61,775 nt of DNA from Candidatus Planktophila sp. (lineage in GTDB: Bacteria > Actinomycetota > Actinomycetes > Nanopelagicales > Nanopelagicaceae): positions 1 through 61,775 of the forward strand of contig SHVG01000002.1 of assembly GCA_009691145.1 (NCBI GenBank). The letters run 5' to 3'. Position numbers and translations under genes: made by a program. The notes beneath the pieces were generated by a model. That model saw nothing but the letters and a program-made list of their open reading frames with translations. It did no database searches and was not told the DNA's origin. Each line of letters begins with the position of its first letter. The first letter of the stretch is position 1. Below are positions 1-11,067 of the stretch, piece after piece.

Positions 1-896
1 GTACGTACAAAGCGGGCGGCTTTTTCACCAGCTGATGCATCAAGGACACCGGCCAGGTGTGCTGGGTTATTAGCAAGTACTCCAACGGTTGCACCACCTA
101 AGCGGCCAATGATCGTTGTCATATTAGGTGCCCACATTGAGAGAAGCTCGATGTGTTCGCTCTCTTGATCAAGGAGGGCATTAATTAACGGGTGAACTTC
201 ATATGTACGAATCTTGGAATCTGGAACAAATACAGATAGATCTACATCGCTAACATCTGCGCTCATAAAGCCGTGGTTAGCAAAGAGTGCGGTTAAGTCA
301 CGAACATCATCAAAGGCGGCTTGCTCGCTTGGCGCAATAATGTGGGCAAGTCCGCTATTTTTCTTGTGTGCTTCAGGTCCGCCCAGCAACGCCATGTCGA
401 TATCTTCACCAGTAACACTTTTCACAACATCGGGACCGGTGACAAAGATGCGACCTTCAGGTGCAAGTACAACAACGTCGGTAAGGGCCGGTCCATATGC
501 ACCGCCACCTGCAGTTGGTCCAAGAACTAAAGATAACTGCGGGATTCGCCCACTTGCCGAAATCATCGATTGAAATACTTCTCCGAATGCATGAAGGGAT
601 GCAACGCCATCACTTAAACGAGCACCACCTGAGTGCCAGATGCCGATGACGGGTACCTGTGCACCCATTGCAGCTTTATAGGCAGTAACGATTACTTTCG
701 AGCCATCTACACCAAGTGCACCGCTTTTAATCGTGGCATCAGATGCGAAAACTACAACTTTATTACCCTTTACTAATCCAGTTACGGCAATGACTCCACA
801 ATCAGTTCGTGGGATGAGAAACTCAAATTTTCCTCCATCGACTAAGCGCGCAATACGTGTCTCTGGATCGCGTGGATCACCTGTTGGCGTTGGCAT
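1..896 (-). CDS. accD: Acetyl-/propionyl-CoA carboxylase carboxyltransferase beta subunit (partial, C-terminus cut by window edge)
   Basis: This carboxyltransferase subunit transfers CO2 from carboxybiotin to acetyl-CoA to make malonyl-CoA for fatty acid synthesis. It is absent from the ORF track because it runs off the window. Reading the minus strand from ATG at 896 gives a start MPTPTGDPRDPETRI followed by crotonase-fold carboxyltransferase motifs: GIWHSGGARL, GGGAYGPALTDVV and VTGPDVVKSVTGED. About 298 codons are visible. The pattern matches the AccD6-type protein encoded at the end of actinobacterial fab operons. The start codon follows the fabF stop directly (TAG then ATG), so it is the last visible gene of the fab operon and probably translationally coupled. 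Preference for acetyl- or propionyl-CoA cannot be decided here. Confidence 0.9.
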   Translation of the reverse strand, partial: MPTPTGDPRDPETRIARLVDGGKFEFLIPRTDCGVIAVTGLVKGNKVVVFASDATIKSGALGVDGSKVIVTAYKAAMGAQVPVIGIWHSGGARLSDGVASLHAFGEVFQSMISASGRIPQLSLVLGPTAGGGAYGPALTDVVVLAPEGRIFVTGPDVVKSVTGEDIDMALLGGPEAHKKNSGLAHIIAPSEQAAFDDVRDLTALFANHGFMSADVSDVDLSVFVPDSKIRTYEVHPLINALLDQESEHIELLSMWAPNMTTIIGRLGGATVGVLANNPAHLAGVLDASAGEKAARFVR

Positions 897-2132
897 CTAT
901 ATGCTCTTAAAGACCAATACAACGTTGTGGCCGCCAAAACCAAATGAATCATTCAGGGCTGCGATATCACCGGCAGGTAGCGCGCGTGGCTTATCGCGCA
1001 CGACGTCGACTGTAACTGCTGGATCTAAATCATCGATGTTAATGGTTGGGGGAGCAAGACGATCTTGCAACGTCTTAACAATAAATACAGATTCGATAGC
1101 ACCTGCCCCACCGAGTAAGTGGCCTGTCATCGACTTTGTTGCAGAGACTGCAACGTGATCGGTATCGGCGCCAAGGGCTGCGCGCAGTGCATGTGCTTCG
1201 GCAACATCGCCTGCAGGAGTTGATGTGGCATGTGCATTTAAATGAACAATATCTTTAGTTGTGAGGCCCGCATCACGCAGTGCAAATTTAAGTGCACGTT
1301 GTACGCCGGCGCCATCTGGATCTGGAGCTGCGATGTGATAGCCATCAGAGGTCAAGCCCTGCCCAACGATCTCGCAGTAAATCTTGGCTCCACGTGCGCG
1401 TGCATGTTCGTACTCTTCAAGAACTAATACTCCGCCACCTTCGCCCAAGACAAAGCCATCGCGGTTTAAATCATATGGACGAGATGCTCTTGCTGGATCA
1501 TCGTTTCGAGTAGATAAAGCTTTCATCGCAGCAAAGCCCGACATCGGCATTGGGTGGATCGCCGCTTCAACACCGCCACTCACAACAACATCGGCGCGGT
1601 TATTGCGAATCATCTCTAGGCCATAGCCAATTGCTTCGGCCCCCGATGCACATGCACTCACTGGTGTATGAACGCCAGCCTTTGCTTGTAGCTCGAGGCC
1701 AACATTTGCAGCAGGTCCGTTAGGCATCAACATCGGAACAGTGTGTGGACTTACAAGACGTGCACCTTTTTCGTGCAAGATATCGTATTGATCGAGCAGT
1801 GTTGTTACGCCACCGATACCCGATGCGATGACAACGCCTAAGCGCTCCTTATCCATCTCGGGAGATCCTGCATCTTTCCAGGCCTCGCGTGATGCGATAA
1901 TGGCAAACTGCTCAGATCTATCTAAGCGACGCATTTCTACGCGCTCCATCTGCTCACCTGGCTCGACGGCAACGCGCGCGGCAAAGTGCACGGGGATTGT
2001 CTGTGCCCAATCCTCGCTCAGTAAACGGACACCACTTTTTCCAGCTAAAAGCGCCGCCCAGGTTGTGCTTACATCCCCGCCAAGAGGTGTAGTTGCACCA
2101 AGTCCGGTGACGACTACACGACGGGCAGACAT
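897..2132 (-). CDS. fabF: 3-oxoacyl-[acyl-carrier-protein] synthase II
   Basis: Condensing enzyme that elongates acyl-ACP with malonyl-ACP in type II fatty acid synthesis (KasA/FabF family). At 411 aa it has the normal family length. The Cys-His-His triad is visible: Cys161 in SACASGAE, His301 in LNAHATSTP and His338 in MTGHLLGGAGA. The N-terminal VVVTGLGATTPLG and the C-terminal NDSFGFGGHN are also typical. It lies 18 bases after acpP and abuts accD, so it belongs to the fabD-fabH-acpP-fabF-accD operon. In mycobacteria this slot is kasA, but nothing here shows mycolate synthesis, so the general FabF name is safer. Confidence 0.95.
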   Translation of the reverse strand: MSARRVVVTGLGATTPLGGDVSTTWAALLAGKSGVRLLSEDWAQTIPVHFAARVAVEPGEQMERVEMRRLDRSEQFAIIASREAWKDAGSPEMDKERLGVVIASGIGGVTTLLDQYDILHEKGARLVSPHTVPMLMPNGPAANVGLELQAKAGVHTPVSACASGAEAIGYGLEMIRNNRADVVVSGGVEAAIHPMPMSGFAAMKALSTRNDDPARASRPYDLNRDGFVLGEGGGVLVLEEYEHARARGAKIYCEIVGQGLTSDGYHIAAPDPDGAGVQRALKFALRDAGLTTKDIVHLNAHATSTPAGDVAEAHALRAALGADTDHVAVSATKSMTGHLLGGAGAIESVFIVKTLQDRLAPPTINIDDLDPAVTVDVVRDKPRALPAGDIAALNDSFGFGGHNVVLVFKSI

Positions 2133-2150
2133 AAGAAAACTTTCTACTTA

Positions 2151-2399
2151 CTACTTAGCTGCGTTGACGATGAAGTTAACGGCATCGCCAACGGTGACGA
2201 GATCAGTTACCGCTTCATCAGGAATCTTCACACCAAAGCGCTCTTCTGCAGCAACGACAACTTCAACCATGCTCAGTGAGTCAACTTCTAAATCTTCAGT
2301 GAAGTTCTTGTCCATTTCGATCGATGCAGCAGGAATACCAGCTACTTCTTCAACGATCTCTTTTAATCCTGCTAGTACGTCAGCTTGTGCAAGTGCCAT
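2151..2399 (-). CDS. acpP: Acyl carrier protein
   Basis: Small acidic carrier (82 aa) that holds growing acyl chains on a 4'-phosphopantetheine arm. The attachment serine is Ser41 in EVDSLSMVEVV, the canonical DSL site at the start of helix II. The surrounding sequence (NFTEDLEVDSL, ERFGVKIPDEA) is classic. It sits between fabH and fabF in the fatty acid operon. A 111-base gap separates it from fabH and contains a terminator-like hairpin on this strand, so acpP may have its own promoter or be partly attenuated relative to fabDH. Confidence 0.96.
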   Translation of the reverse strand: MALAQADVLAGLKEIVEEVAGIPAASIEMDKNFTEDLEVDSLSMVEVVVAAEERFGVKIPDEAVTDLVTVGDAVNFIVNAAK

Positions 2400-2463
2400 T
2401 TTAATTTATTCCATCCGTTAGCTGGTTTATTTTCTTCTCATCAATAGGCCGTTATTCTCTACG

Positions 2464-2501
2464 AAAAAACACTTACTTACGAGTATCAGGGCGCGTAAGT
2501 G
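2464..2501 (-). terminator. Intrinsic-terminator-like hairpin between fabH and acpP
   Basis: On the minus strand CACTTAC and GTAAGTG form a 7-bp stem with an 18-base loop, followed at once by a run of six T. It lies downstream of fabH inside an operon, which suggests partial termination or attenuation rather than a full stop. Below it there is about 60 bases of AT-rich DNA before acpP with GGATGGAA as a possible ribosome binding site. No convincing -35/-10 pair was found there. Confidence 0.55.
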
Positions 2502-2510
2502 GCCAAAATC

Positions 2511-3530
2511 TCAAGCTTTGGGGGGCAATTGCACTACCTGGGCGGCATAGACAAGGCCGGCTCCATAGCCAATCAACAGCGCCAACGTGCCATGAAGCTC
2601 AGGATGATTTTCCAATAGCACATCCATTGCCAATGGAATCGAAGCCGCGGAAGTATTTCCACTCACACGAATATCATCGGCGATCACAACCTGTGCAGGA
2701 ATTTTGATCTCTTTAGCCATTGATTCGATGATGCGCATATTTGCTTGATGCGGAATAAATGCACCGAGCTCGTCGGGGCGAACACCTGCAGCTTCCAGCG
2801 CTTTGCTTCCAACTTTACTCACGGTAAAAACCGCCCAACGATAAACGGCTTGACCTTGCTGTGCAATATTTGGCCAACCAAGCTCGGCGACTCCCTTATC
2901 TGGTGCGTTTCTGAACTCGGTATATGCGGGGTTTAAGATAATCGCATCACGTGAATCGGCATCCGAGCCCCACGCTGTAGGCCCGATGCGTGGTTGGAGG
3001 CTTTGTCCAATCACAACTGCGCCTGCACCATCGGCAAAGATAAATGCAGTTGCACGATCATCGGGATCTGTAAAATCTGAGAGTTTTTCAACACCAACAA
3101 CTAAGACATTTTTAGATGTTCCTGCGCGAACTAAATCACTGGCCATTGCAACGCCATAACAAAAACCGGCACATGCGGCGCTAATATCAAAGGCGGCCGC
3201 CTTTGGATTGCCTAATACATTAATTAACTCAGTTGCTGCACTAGGTGCTTGAAATGGATAAGAAATCGTTGCCAGAATTAATGTATCGATGTCGGCCATC
3301 GTTAAGTTGGCACGTTTGAGCGCTGATTCGCATGCTGCTTGCGCCATTGTGATCACGGTTTCATCGGGGCCAGCAAAGCGGCGACTCTGGATTCCGGTGC
3401 GCTGCACGACCCATTCATCATTTGATTCGATGCGATCAACGATTTCGCTATTAGGAACAACGCGCTTGGGGCGATAGGAACCAACTGAGAGGATTTGGCT
3501 ATTGACCATAGCTGGAAGTTTTATGCTCAT
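2511..3530 (-). CDS. fabH: 3-oxoacyl-[acyl-carrier-protein] synthase III
   Basis: Starts fatty acid chains by condensing an acyl-CoA primer with malonyl-ACP. The 339-aa protein carries the KAS III triad: Cys120 in ISAACAGFCYG, His261 in FIPHQANMRI and Asn292 in VSGNTSAAS. Length is normal. Its ATG overlaps the last four bases of fabD (ATGA type), indicating translational coupling. A second in-frame Met at residue 8 is possible, but the overlap favours the first. Primer preference (straight or branched) cannot be read from sequence, although the branched-chain amino acid genes elsewhere in the window could supply branched primers. Confidence 0.95.
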   Translation of the reverse strand: MSIKLPAMVNSQILSVGSYRPKRVVPNSEIVDRIESNDEWVVQRTGIQSRRFAGPDETVITMAQAACESALKRANLTMADIDTLILATISYPFQAPSAATELINVLGNPKAAAFDISAACAGFCYGVAMASDLVRAGTSKNVLVVGVEKLSDFTDPDDRATAFIFADGAGAVVIGQSLQPRIGPTAWGSDADSRDAIILNPAYTEFRNAPDKGVAELGWPNIAQQGQAVYRWAVFTVSKVGSKALEAAGVRPDELGAFIPHQANMRIIESMAKEIKIPAQVVIADDIRVSGNTSAASIPLAMDVLLENHPELHGTLALLIGYGAGLVYAAQVVQLPPKA

Positions 3531-4435
3531 GCATGCCTTCCTGCGAACTCACGTGCTGCATCGATATCGGCCGCACTTTTTAGCGCGAAGCTTTCGATTT
3601 CAGGTACCGCGCGCTTGAGCAAGCCAACCAGAGTTCCGGCCGGTGCTAATTCAATGACACCCGTAACTCCCATTGTTTTCAAAGTATCCATGCAGAGATC
3701 CCAGCGCACGGGATTAGCGATCTGATTCACGATTCGCGCCAGGATATCGCCGGCATCACTGAGGGCTGCGCCATCTTTATTAGAGATAAAGGGCAGCCAA
3801 GGCCTACTTAGATCGATACTGGCTGCTAAGTCGGCAAGTGGTGCTACCGCCGATGACATATAAGAGGTGTGAAATGCTCCGGCAATGGCCAATGCCCTAA
3901 CGCGTGCACCAGCTGGTGGATTAGCGGCAAGGGCGGCAAGTGATGTTAAATCTCCAGCGGCAACAATCTGGCCGCCGCCATTCTCATTTGCCGCAACTAA
4001 ATCCAAAGCTTGAATCACAGCGAGTACTTCACTTCGCTGCCCGCCGAGTACTGCCGACATTCCAGTAGGAGATACCGCCGCAGCCTTTGCCATCTCGATT
4101 CCGCGGGCACGTACAAGTTGCAGAGCATCGGTATCGGTGATTGCACCGCACAAGGCAGCGGCAGTTAACTCGCCAACTGAGTGGCCAGATACAACTGCGT
4201 AGCTCTTTAACCCAAGTGCATGATCGGCCAATAAAGATGTAGCCACGATAAGTGGTTGGGCGTTGGCCGTATCTTTTATCTCCTCGGCGGCGGCAGTTGT
4301 GCCAAGGCGCACGAGATCTAAATCAATATCAGTTGACCACTGTTTTAAAAGCTGTCCTAGCGCTGGATCTGTAATCCAAGAGGAGAGCATCCCGGGGCTT
4401 TGTGAACCCTGACCGGGTGCGATGATTGCTAACAT
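3527..4435 (-). CDS. fabD: Malonyl-CoA:ACP transacylase
   Basis: Loads malonyl groups from CoA onto ACP. The 302-aa protein starts with the family motif IIAPGQGSQSPGM, has the nucleophile Ser86 in GHSVGELTAA and the catalytic His189 in GAFHTSYM. First gene of the minus-strand fab operon. There is no Shine-Dalgarno sequence before the ATG; instead a TAATAT box lies nine bases upstream, suggesting a nearly leaderless transcript. In many actinobacteria a PucR-type regulator precedes fabD. Here that place holds only the broken glgX remnant. Confidence 0.95.
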   Translation of the reverse strand: MLAIIAPGQGSQSPGMLSSWITDPALGQLLKQWSTDIDLDLVRLGTTAAAEEIKDTANAQPLIVATSLLADHALGLKSYAVVSGHSVGELTAAALCGAITDTDALQLVRARGIEMAKAAAVSPTGMSAVLGGQRSEVLAVIQALDLVAANENGGGQIVAAGDLTSLAALAANPPAGARVRALAIAGAFHTSYMSSAVAPLADLAASIDLSRPWLPFISNKDGAALSDAGDILARIVNQIANPVRWDLCMDTLKTMGVTGVIELAPAGTLVGLLKRAVPEIESFALKSAADIDAAREFAGRHA

Positions 4436-4444
4436 GATTATGAA

Positions 4445-4450
4445 ATATTA
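4445..4450 (-). promoter_or_regulatory. Possible -10 box of the fabD operon
   Basis: TAATAT on the minus strand, nine bases before the fabD ATG. No recognisable -35 at 17-18 bases. It fits the TANNNT pattern seen before many genes in this window, so initiation within a few bases of the start codon is plausible but unproven. Confidence 0.4.
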
Positions 4451-4471
4451 CTCGTTAAAGGTAATTACTAC

Positions 4472-4988
4472 CTAGTACGTGAAACGAGCCAGATCTGCGC
4501 ACTGTGGGCCGGCACGGAAATCTTTGTACTCCAGTGGGCGCACTAAGTCGCGCGGGCGATGATCGGTAACAATTGAGTATGGAACAAAGCCGGCGCTATC
4601 GCGATCATCTTGCAGCGATAAATTACCAGCGCCTGTTGCATCATCTGCAACGTGTCCATATATCTCGGGGACATATGAGAATGCACCATCTAATAGATGG
4701 GTATACGGATTAATTAATAGTTTAGCTGCGTTAAATCGCACGCCATTTTCAGGAGAGCACGGGCCATAGATGCGATAGCCATATCGCTGCCCCGGTCGAA
4801 CCCCAGCTAAATATCCATGCCAGATTAGGACCGTTGCGATGTGACATCGCAAAACGCGTTTCAACTAAGCCGCCATTGATCTCCTTGAAGAGGTATAACT
4901 CAATGGCATCGGCGGCGTTAGACCAGATAGCAAAGTTGGTTCCGCCATCTGTGACGGTAGCCCCGAGGCTCCGGGGATCTGTAGGCAA
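4472..4988 (-). pseudogene. glgX: Remnant of glycogen debranching enzyme GlgX (N-terminal part, frameshifted and truncated)
   Basis: Two overlapping minus-strand frames together spell the beginning of a GlgX/isoamylase-type debranching enzyme. The first (TTG at 4988) reads SLGATVTDGGTNFAIWS and continues to about ETRFAMSH. The second continues with IWHGYLAGVRPGQRYGYRI, RFNAAKLLINPYTHLLDG and LQDDRDSAGFVPYS. A single indel near 4820-4845 explains the switch. Similarity fades after about VTD and the frame stops, so only the first 150 or so residues of an enzyme of about 700 residues remain and the catalytic barrel is gone. It lies in the divergent gap between fabD and etfB and cannot make a working enzyme. 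Confidence 0.85.
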
Positions 4989-5022
4989 GAGGGCGCAATA
5001 CTGTCCTAAGCGCGCGCCCGCG

Positions 5023-5052
5023 TTGCTCTTTCCTATTACTCATCAGTAACAT
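5023..5052 (+). promoter_or_regulatory. Promoter of etfBA, leaderless type
   Basis: TTGCTC at 5023-5028, an 18-base spacer and TAACAT at 5047-5052. Only seven bases separate the -10 box from the etfB ATG at 5060, and there is no Shine-Dalgarno sequence, so the transcript should begin at or next to the start codon. It is divergent to the fab operon and follows the glgX remnant. Confidence 0.6.
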
Positions 5053-5059
5053 ATCGGCC

Positions 5060-5845
5060 ATGAAGATTGCAGTCTGCATCAAGCAGGTCCCAGATTCTTG
5101 GGCTGAGAAGAAAATGGTCAACGGCCTTCTCGATCGCGTGAATGTCGATGCAGTTCTCAATGATCTCGATGAGTATGCCATTGAAGAGGCGCTGCGAATT
5201 GCCGAAGCCCATGGTGGCAATGAAGAGAGCGGGGCAAACACGGTCACCGTGATCTCAATGGGCCCAGAGCGTGCAAGCGAGGCGGTGCGAAAGGCGCTTT
5301 CGATGGGTGCAAACTCAGCGATTTTAATTAGTGATCCGAGATTAGCTGGCGCCGATGCTCTGACAACATCGAAGGTTTTAGCCAGTGTGATCTCCAAGGG
5401 CGATTTCGACCTTGTTTTCTGCGGAACCGAATCCACGGATGCACGCATGAGTGTTGTGCCGGCGATGATTGCAGAGCGATTGGGCTGTGCTCAACTAACT
5501 TTTGCATCGGCTGTGACAGTTGATCCCACGGCAAAGAGAGTCTCTATCACGCGGGTGACCGAGGCTGGAGTTGATGAGATATTTGGCGAATTTCCAGCGA
5601 TCGTTTCAGTTGTAGAAAAGATTAATGAGCCGCGCTACCCATCCTTTAAGGGGATTATGGCGGCCAAGAAAAAGAGTATCGACGTTATAGATTTAGCTGC
5701 CACTGGAGTTTTGATTGAGAACGCATGGTCAGTTGTGGTAGATGCCGCACCTCGCCCGGCCCGTGCAGCTGGCATCACGATCACCGACGATGGCAGTGGC
5801 GCAGATCAACTTGTTGCATTTTTAGCACAAAAGAAGTTGATATGA
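5060..5845 (+). CDS. etfB: Electron transfer flavoprotein beta subunit
   Basis: Beta subunit of the cytoplasmic heterodimer that collects electrons from acyl-CoA and related dehydrogenases. The 261-aa protein opens with the family signature MKIAVCIKQVPDS and contains DEYAIEEALRIAE and the GTESTDARMSVVPAMIAE region near the nucleotide site. The C-terminus overlaps etfA by four bases (ATGA), as expected for subunits made in equal amounts. Electrons normally pass on to ETF:quinone oxidoreductase, which is not in this window. The order etfB-etfA-cysteine desulfurase-mnmA-ligA is the usual actinobacterial one. Confidence 0.95.
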   Translation: MKIAVCIKQVPDSWAEKKMVNGLLDRVNVDAVLNDLDEYAIEEALRIAEAHGGNEESGANTVTVISMGPERASEAVRKALSMGANSAILISDPRLAGADALTTSKVLASVISKGDFDLVFCGTESTDARMSVVPAMIAERLGCAQLTFASAVTVDPTAKRVSITRVTEAGVDEIFGEFPAIVSVVEKINEPRYPSFKGIMAAKKKSIDVIDLAATGVLIENAWSVVVDAAPRPARAAGITITDDGSGADQLVAFLAQKKLI

Positions 5846-6795
5846 GCAGCGTACTAATCCTCGCCGATTTTATCGGTGGAAAAAATACTAAGACAACGGC
5901 TGAACTTGCTACCGCCGCTGCACATATCGGTGATGTCACCGCAGTTGTGCTTGCACCAGTTGGGCAAGGCGCAGCCTATGCCGCCGCCCTTGTTCAAGCT
6001 CCAATTAGCAATGTATTAGTAGTCGAATCAGATAGCTTTCTAACACATGGTGTGGCCGCAGCTGCCGACGTACTTACCCAGATCATTGCTGCCAAGAATC
6101 CAGCTGCAGTTTTAATTGCATCGCATGCATTTGGTAAAGAGGTTGCGGGCCGAGTCGCAGTCAAAAGCAACTCAGGAATCATTACCGATGCCGTCGATGT
6201 GGCCGCCGATATAACAGCCACCCAGTTGGTCTTTGGCGGTTCTACAACGGTGCACTCAAAGATTTCTCACGGAACACCGATTATTACAGTGCGCCCAAAT
6301 TCAATTACTGCAGATCTAAAATCTGTAAGCCCAACGATTGAAACTCTTTCATTTGATATCGCCGACAATGCAAAGAAGTCGACGGTTACATCTTCCCAAC
6401 CTCCAGTACAAGGTGGACGGCCCGAACTCACTGAGGCCGATATCGTTGTATCAGGTGGTCGTGGTACCAATGGTGATTTCTCAGCCGTTGAAGCCTTTGC
6501 CGATTCATTAGGCGCAGCAGTGGGAGCATCGCGCGCAGCCACCGATGCCGGTTGGTATCCGCATTCACATCAAGTTGGTCAGACTGGAAAAACCGTAAGC
6601 CCACAGTTATATGTCGCCTGCGGAATCTCAGGTGCGATTCAACACCGCGCAGGTATGCAGACAAGTAAAGCCATCCTCGTCATTAACAAAGATCCAGAGG
6701 CGCCTATTTTTGAAATCGCTGATTTTGGCGTCATTGGCGATCTCTTTGCTGTGCTACCAAAGGCCACGGAGGGCGTTAACGCACGCAAGTCCTAG
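5842..6795 (+). CDS. etfA: Electron transfer flavoprotein alpha subunit
   Basis: FAD-binding partner of EtfB. The ORF track begins this frame at 5725, but the protein proper begins at ATG 5842 ([13 protein letters not shown]), overlapping the etfB stop. That gives 317 aa, the normal length. The C-terminal third has the FAD-domain motifs [35 protein letters not shown] and [14 protein letters not shown], with [11 protein letters not shown] after it. The upstream extension is only the shadow of etfB. It ends ten bases before the cysteine desulfurase gene. Confidence 0.95.
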   Translation: MSSVLILADFIGGKNTKTTAELATAAAHIGDVTAVVLAPVGQGAAYAAALVQAPISNVLVVESDSFLTHGVAAAADVLTQIIAAKNPAAVLIASHAFGKEVAGRVAVKSNSGIITDAVDVAADITATQLVFGGSTTVHSKISHGTPIITVRPNSITADLKSVSPTIETLSFDIADNAKKSTVTSSQPPVQGGRPELTEADIVVSGGRGTNGDFSAVEAFADSLGAAVGASRAATDAGWYPHSHQVGQTGKTVSPQLYVACGISGAIQHRAGMQTSKAILVINKDPEAPIFEIADFGVIGDLFAVLPKATEGVNARKS

Positions 6796-6798
6796 GAT
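6793..6798 (+). promoter_or_regulatory. Possible leaderless -10 box before the cysteine desulfurase gene
   Basis: TAGGAT, seven bases before ATG 6806. No clear -35. The AGGA inside it could instead act as a weak ribosome binding site, so the call is ambiguous. Confidence 0.35.
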
Positions 6799-6805
6799 TA
6801 ACCCT

Positions 6806-7951
6806 ATGCCTTCTCTCTACCTCGACCATGCAGCGACAACGCCGATGGTTGAAAGCGCTTTGATTGCGATGACTAATCAATTGGCCGTACTTGGTAATCC
6901 ATCGAGTCTGCATACTCATGGCCGGGCAACACGCAAGACACTTGAAGATTCCCGCGAAGTTTTAGCTAAAGAGGTTGGTTGCCTACCGAGCGAAGTCATT
7001 TTTACCGCATCTGGCACCGAAGCAAATAACATCGCACTCAAAGGCCTGTACTGGGCTGGGCGCGATAACGGGAAAAACATTGTTGTGATTTCGAGTATCG
7101 AACACCATGCGATTTTAGATCCAGCTCACTGGCTTGCAACGCATGAGGGGGCAGAAGTTTTGCAGATTCCAGTTAGTGATGATGGGGTTATTGATTTAGT
7201 TTTTCTAAAAAACTTAGTAGCAAAGCGCGGTAATGAGATTGCAGTCATTTCAGTGATGCATGCAAATAATGAAACTGGAGTAATCCAACCGATCACTGAA
7301 GTAGTCCAGATCGCTGGCCAGATACCCGTACACACAGATGCAGTGCAGAGCTTTAAGAAGCTGCCACTTTCATTTTCACGTTTAGGTGTTACTGCAATGT
7401 CTCTGAGCGCCCACAAAATTGGCGGACCACTAGGAATCGGCGCACTAATTTTAAAACGCACCGTTGAGATTCCATCTTTATTACATGGCGGGGGACAAGA
7501 GCGCGAAATCCGCAGCGGAACTCTCAATGCACCGGGTATCGTTGGCTTTGCGACAGCGGTAACGAGTTCGGATTACAACGCTGGCGCAGTCACAGATTTG
7601 CGTGACCGTTTTATATCATCGGTTCAGGCTTTGATTCCAGATGCGGTAATTAATGGTTTAGCATCTGAGCGATTACCTGGAATTGTGAATGTAACCTTCC
7701 CTGGAACTCAGAGCGATACTCTGTTATTGCTCATGGATGCCCAGCACATCTCATGTTCTACTGGCTCGGCCTGCAGCGCCGGGGTGCACGAGGCTAGCCA
7801 TGTCTTACTTGCAATGGGCCATAGCGAAATCACAGCGCAATCATCACTGCGTTTCTCCTTTGGCGCCACGAGCACGGCCAGTGATTGCGATTTTGTTGTG
7901 TCAGTGCTTCCCGATGTAATTGCCCGTGGAAGGGCGGCAAACCTCACATGA
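6806..7951 (+). CDS. Cysteine desulfurase (IscS/NifS family)
   Basis: PLP enzyme that takes sulfur from cysteine for iron-sulfur clusters and tRNA thiolation. The start at 6806 gives [13 protein letters not shown], the family N-terminus. The upstream part of the 446-aa track ORF is etfA read in another frame. The resulting 381 aa contain the PLP lysine Lys204 in [10 protein letters not shown], the substrate region [11 protein letters not shown] and the persulfide cysteine Cys323 in [11 protein letters not shown]. The short catalytic loop and SACSAG sequence fit the class I (IscS-like) group. Overlap of four bases with mnmA suggests it is the dedicated sulfur donor for MnmA. Confidence 0.93.
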   Translation: MPSLYLDHAATTPMVESALIAMTNQLAVLGNPSSLHTHGRATRKTLEDSREVLAKEVGCLPSEVIFTASGTEANNIALKGLYWAGRDNGKNIVVISSIEHHAILDPAHWLATHEGAEVLQIPVSDDGVIDLVFLKNLVAKRGNEIAVISVMHANNETGVIQPITEVVQIAGQIPVHTDAVQSFKKLPLSFSRLGVTAMSLSAHKIGGPLGIGALILKRTVEIPSLLHGGGQEREIRSGTLNAPGIVGFATAVTSSDYNAGAVTDLRDRFISSVQALIPDAVINGLASERLPGIVNVTFPGTQSDTLLLLMDAQHISCSTGSACSAGVHEASHVLLAMGHSEITAQSSLRFSFGATSTASDCDFVVSVLPDVIARGRAANLT

Positions 7952-9021
7952 AGTTAATTGCAGCGATGAGCGGTGGAGTGGACTCTGCCGTTGCCGCTGC
8001 ACGCGCAGTTGAGGCCGGCCATGAAGTTATTGGCGTGCATTTAGCTCTATCTGCGAACCCGCAGAAATACCGCTCTGGTGCCCGTGGATGTTGCACCATT
8101 GAAGATTCACATGATGCACGTCGGGCCGCCGATGTCATCGGTATTCCTTTCTATATCTGGGACATGGCCGAAGAGTTTCATGATGGTGTAGTCGAAGATT
8201 TCTTAGCTGAATACGCTGCGGGCCGAACTCCCAATCCATGTCTGCGCTGTAATGAAAAAATTAAGTTTGCAGCGGTCTTAGATCGTGCACGCGCCATGGG
8301 TTTTGATGGCGTTGTTACAGGACACTACGCACGCACGCAGATTGGTGAGAATGGAAAGACTTTGCACCGCGCAGTCGATCACTCCAAAGATCAGTCCTAT
8401 GTACTATCTGTTTTAACTATCGAACAGATCGCTGGTGCAATTTTTCCACTAGGAGATACGACCAAGATTGATATTCGGAAAGAGGCCGAGGCACGTGGCT
8501 TAGCCGTTGCACAGAAGCCCGATAGCCACGATATTTGTTTTGTTCCATCAGGGGACAACGCAGGCTGGCTGCGCGATCGATTAGGTAGCGATGTCGGCCC
8601 AATCGTCGATCAAAGCGGTACCAAAATCGGCGAGCATAAGGGCGCATACACATACACAATCGGTCAGCGCAAAGGCTTGGGTCTAACGATTCCAACGGCC
8701 GATGGTTCACCTCGGTTTGTTCTAAAGATTGAGCCAGTTACAAATACCGTTGTCGTTGGCGCACGTGAGGATTTAGCAATCACAATAATGCGCGGTGAGC
8801 GGGCCGTCTGGTGCGGACCATCAGTTGATGCGCGCCATCAAAGCGGCTTTGTACAAATTCGTGCACATGGTGCGGCATTGCCCTGCACATACTTTGTCGA
8901 AAACGATCTGCTCGTCGCCGTACTCGAGGCACCACTGCTTGGACTTGCAACAGGACAGGCGATGGTTATCTATGATGGCGATCGCGTCGTTGGGTCGGCG
9001 ACAATCTGCGAGACCGAATAA
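7948..9021 (+). CDS. mnmA: tRNA-specific 2-thiouridylase
   Basis: Adds sulfur to C2 of the wobble uridine in tRNA-Lys, -Glu and -Gln, using ATP and a persulfide. From ATG 7948 (the track start is earlier, inside the desulfurase gene) the protein is 357 aa. The PP-loop [10 protein letters not shown] lies at residues 8-17. The nucleophile Cys101 is in [12 protein letters not shown], and the second catalytic cysteine, Cys197, is in [11 protein letters not shown]. The ATG overlaps the desulfurase stop (ATGA), and ligA begins directly after its stop codon, so the genes are co-transcribed. Confidence 0.95.
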   Translation: MKLIAAMSGGVDSAVAAARAVEAGHEVIGVHLALSANPQKYRSGARGCCTIEDSHDARRAADVIGIPFYIWDMAEEFHDGVVEDFLAEYAAGRTPNPCLRCNEKIKFAAVLDRARAMGFDGVVTGHYARTQIGENGKTLHRAVDHSKDQSYVLSVLTIEQIAGAIFPLGDTTKIDIRKEAEARGLAVAQKPDSHDICFVPSGDNAGWLRDRLGSDVGPIVDQSGTKIGEHKGAYTYTIGQRKGLGLTIPTADGSPRFVLKIEPVTNTVVVGAREDLAITIMRGERAVWCGPSVDARHQSGFVQIRAHGAALPCTYFVENDLLVAVLEAPLLGLATGQAMVIYDGDRVVGSATICETE

Positions 9022-11055
<2,034 letters not shown>

Positions 11056-11061
11056 TAGGAT
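11056..11061 (+). promoter_or_regulatory. Possible leaderless -10 box before the small membrane protein and nadD
   Basis: TAGGAT six bases before ATG 11068, with no -35 identified. It overlaps the end of ligA and could start a separate small ORF-nadD-rsfS transcript. Confidence 0.4.
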
Positions 11062-11067
11062 TTCACT

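Noticed and set aside
4918-5448. 176-aa minus-strand ORF across the etfB start
   Set aside because: Shadow frame opposite etfB with no recognisable domain; it also covers the etfB promoter and part of the glgX remnant.
5725-5841. Early start of the etfA frame in the track
   Set aside because: The extension lies wholly inside etfB and has no EtfA similarity; ATG 5842 with ATGA overlap is the natural start.
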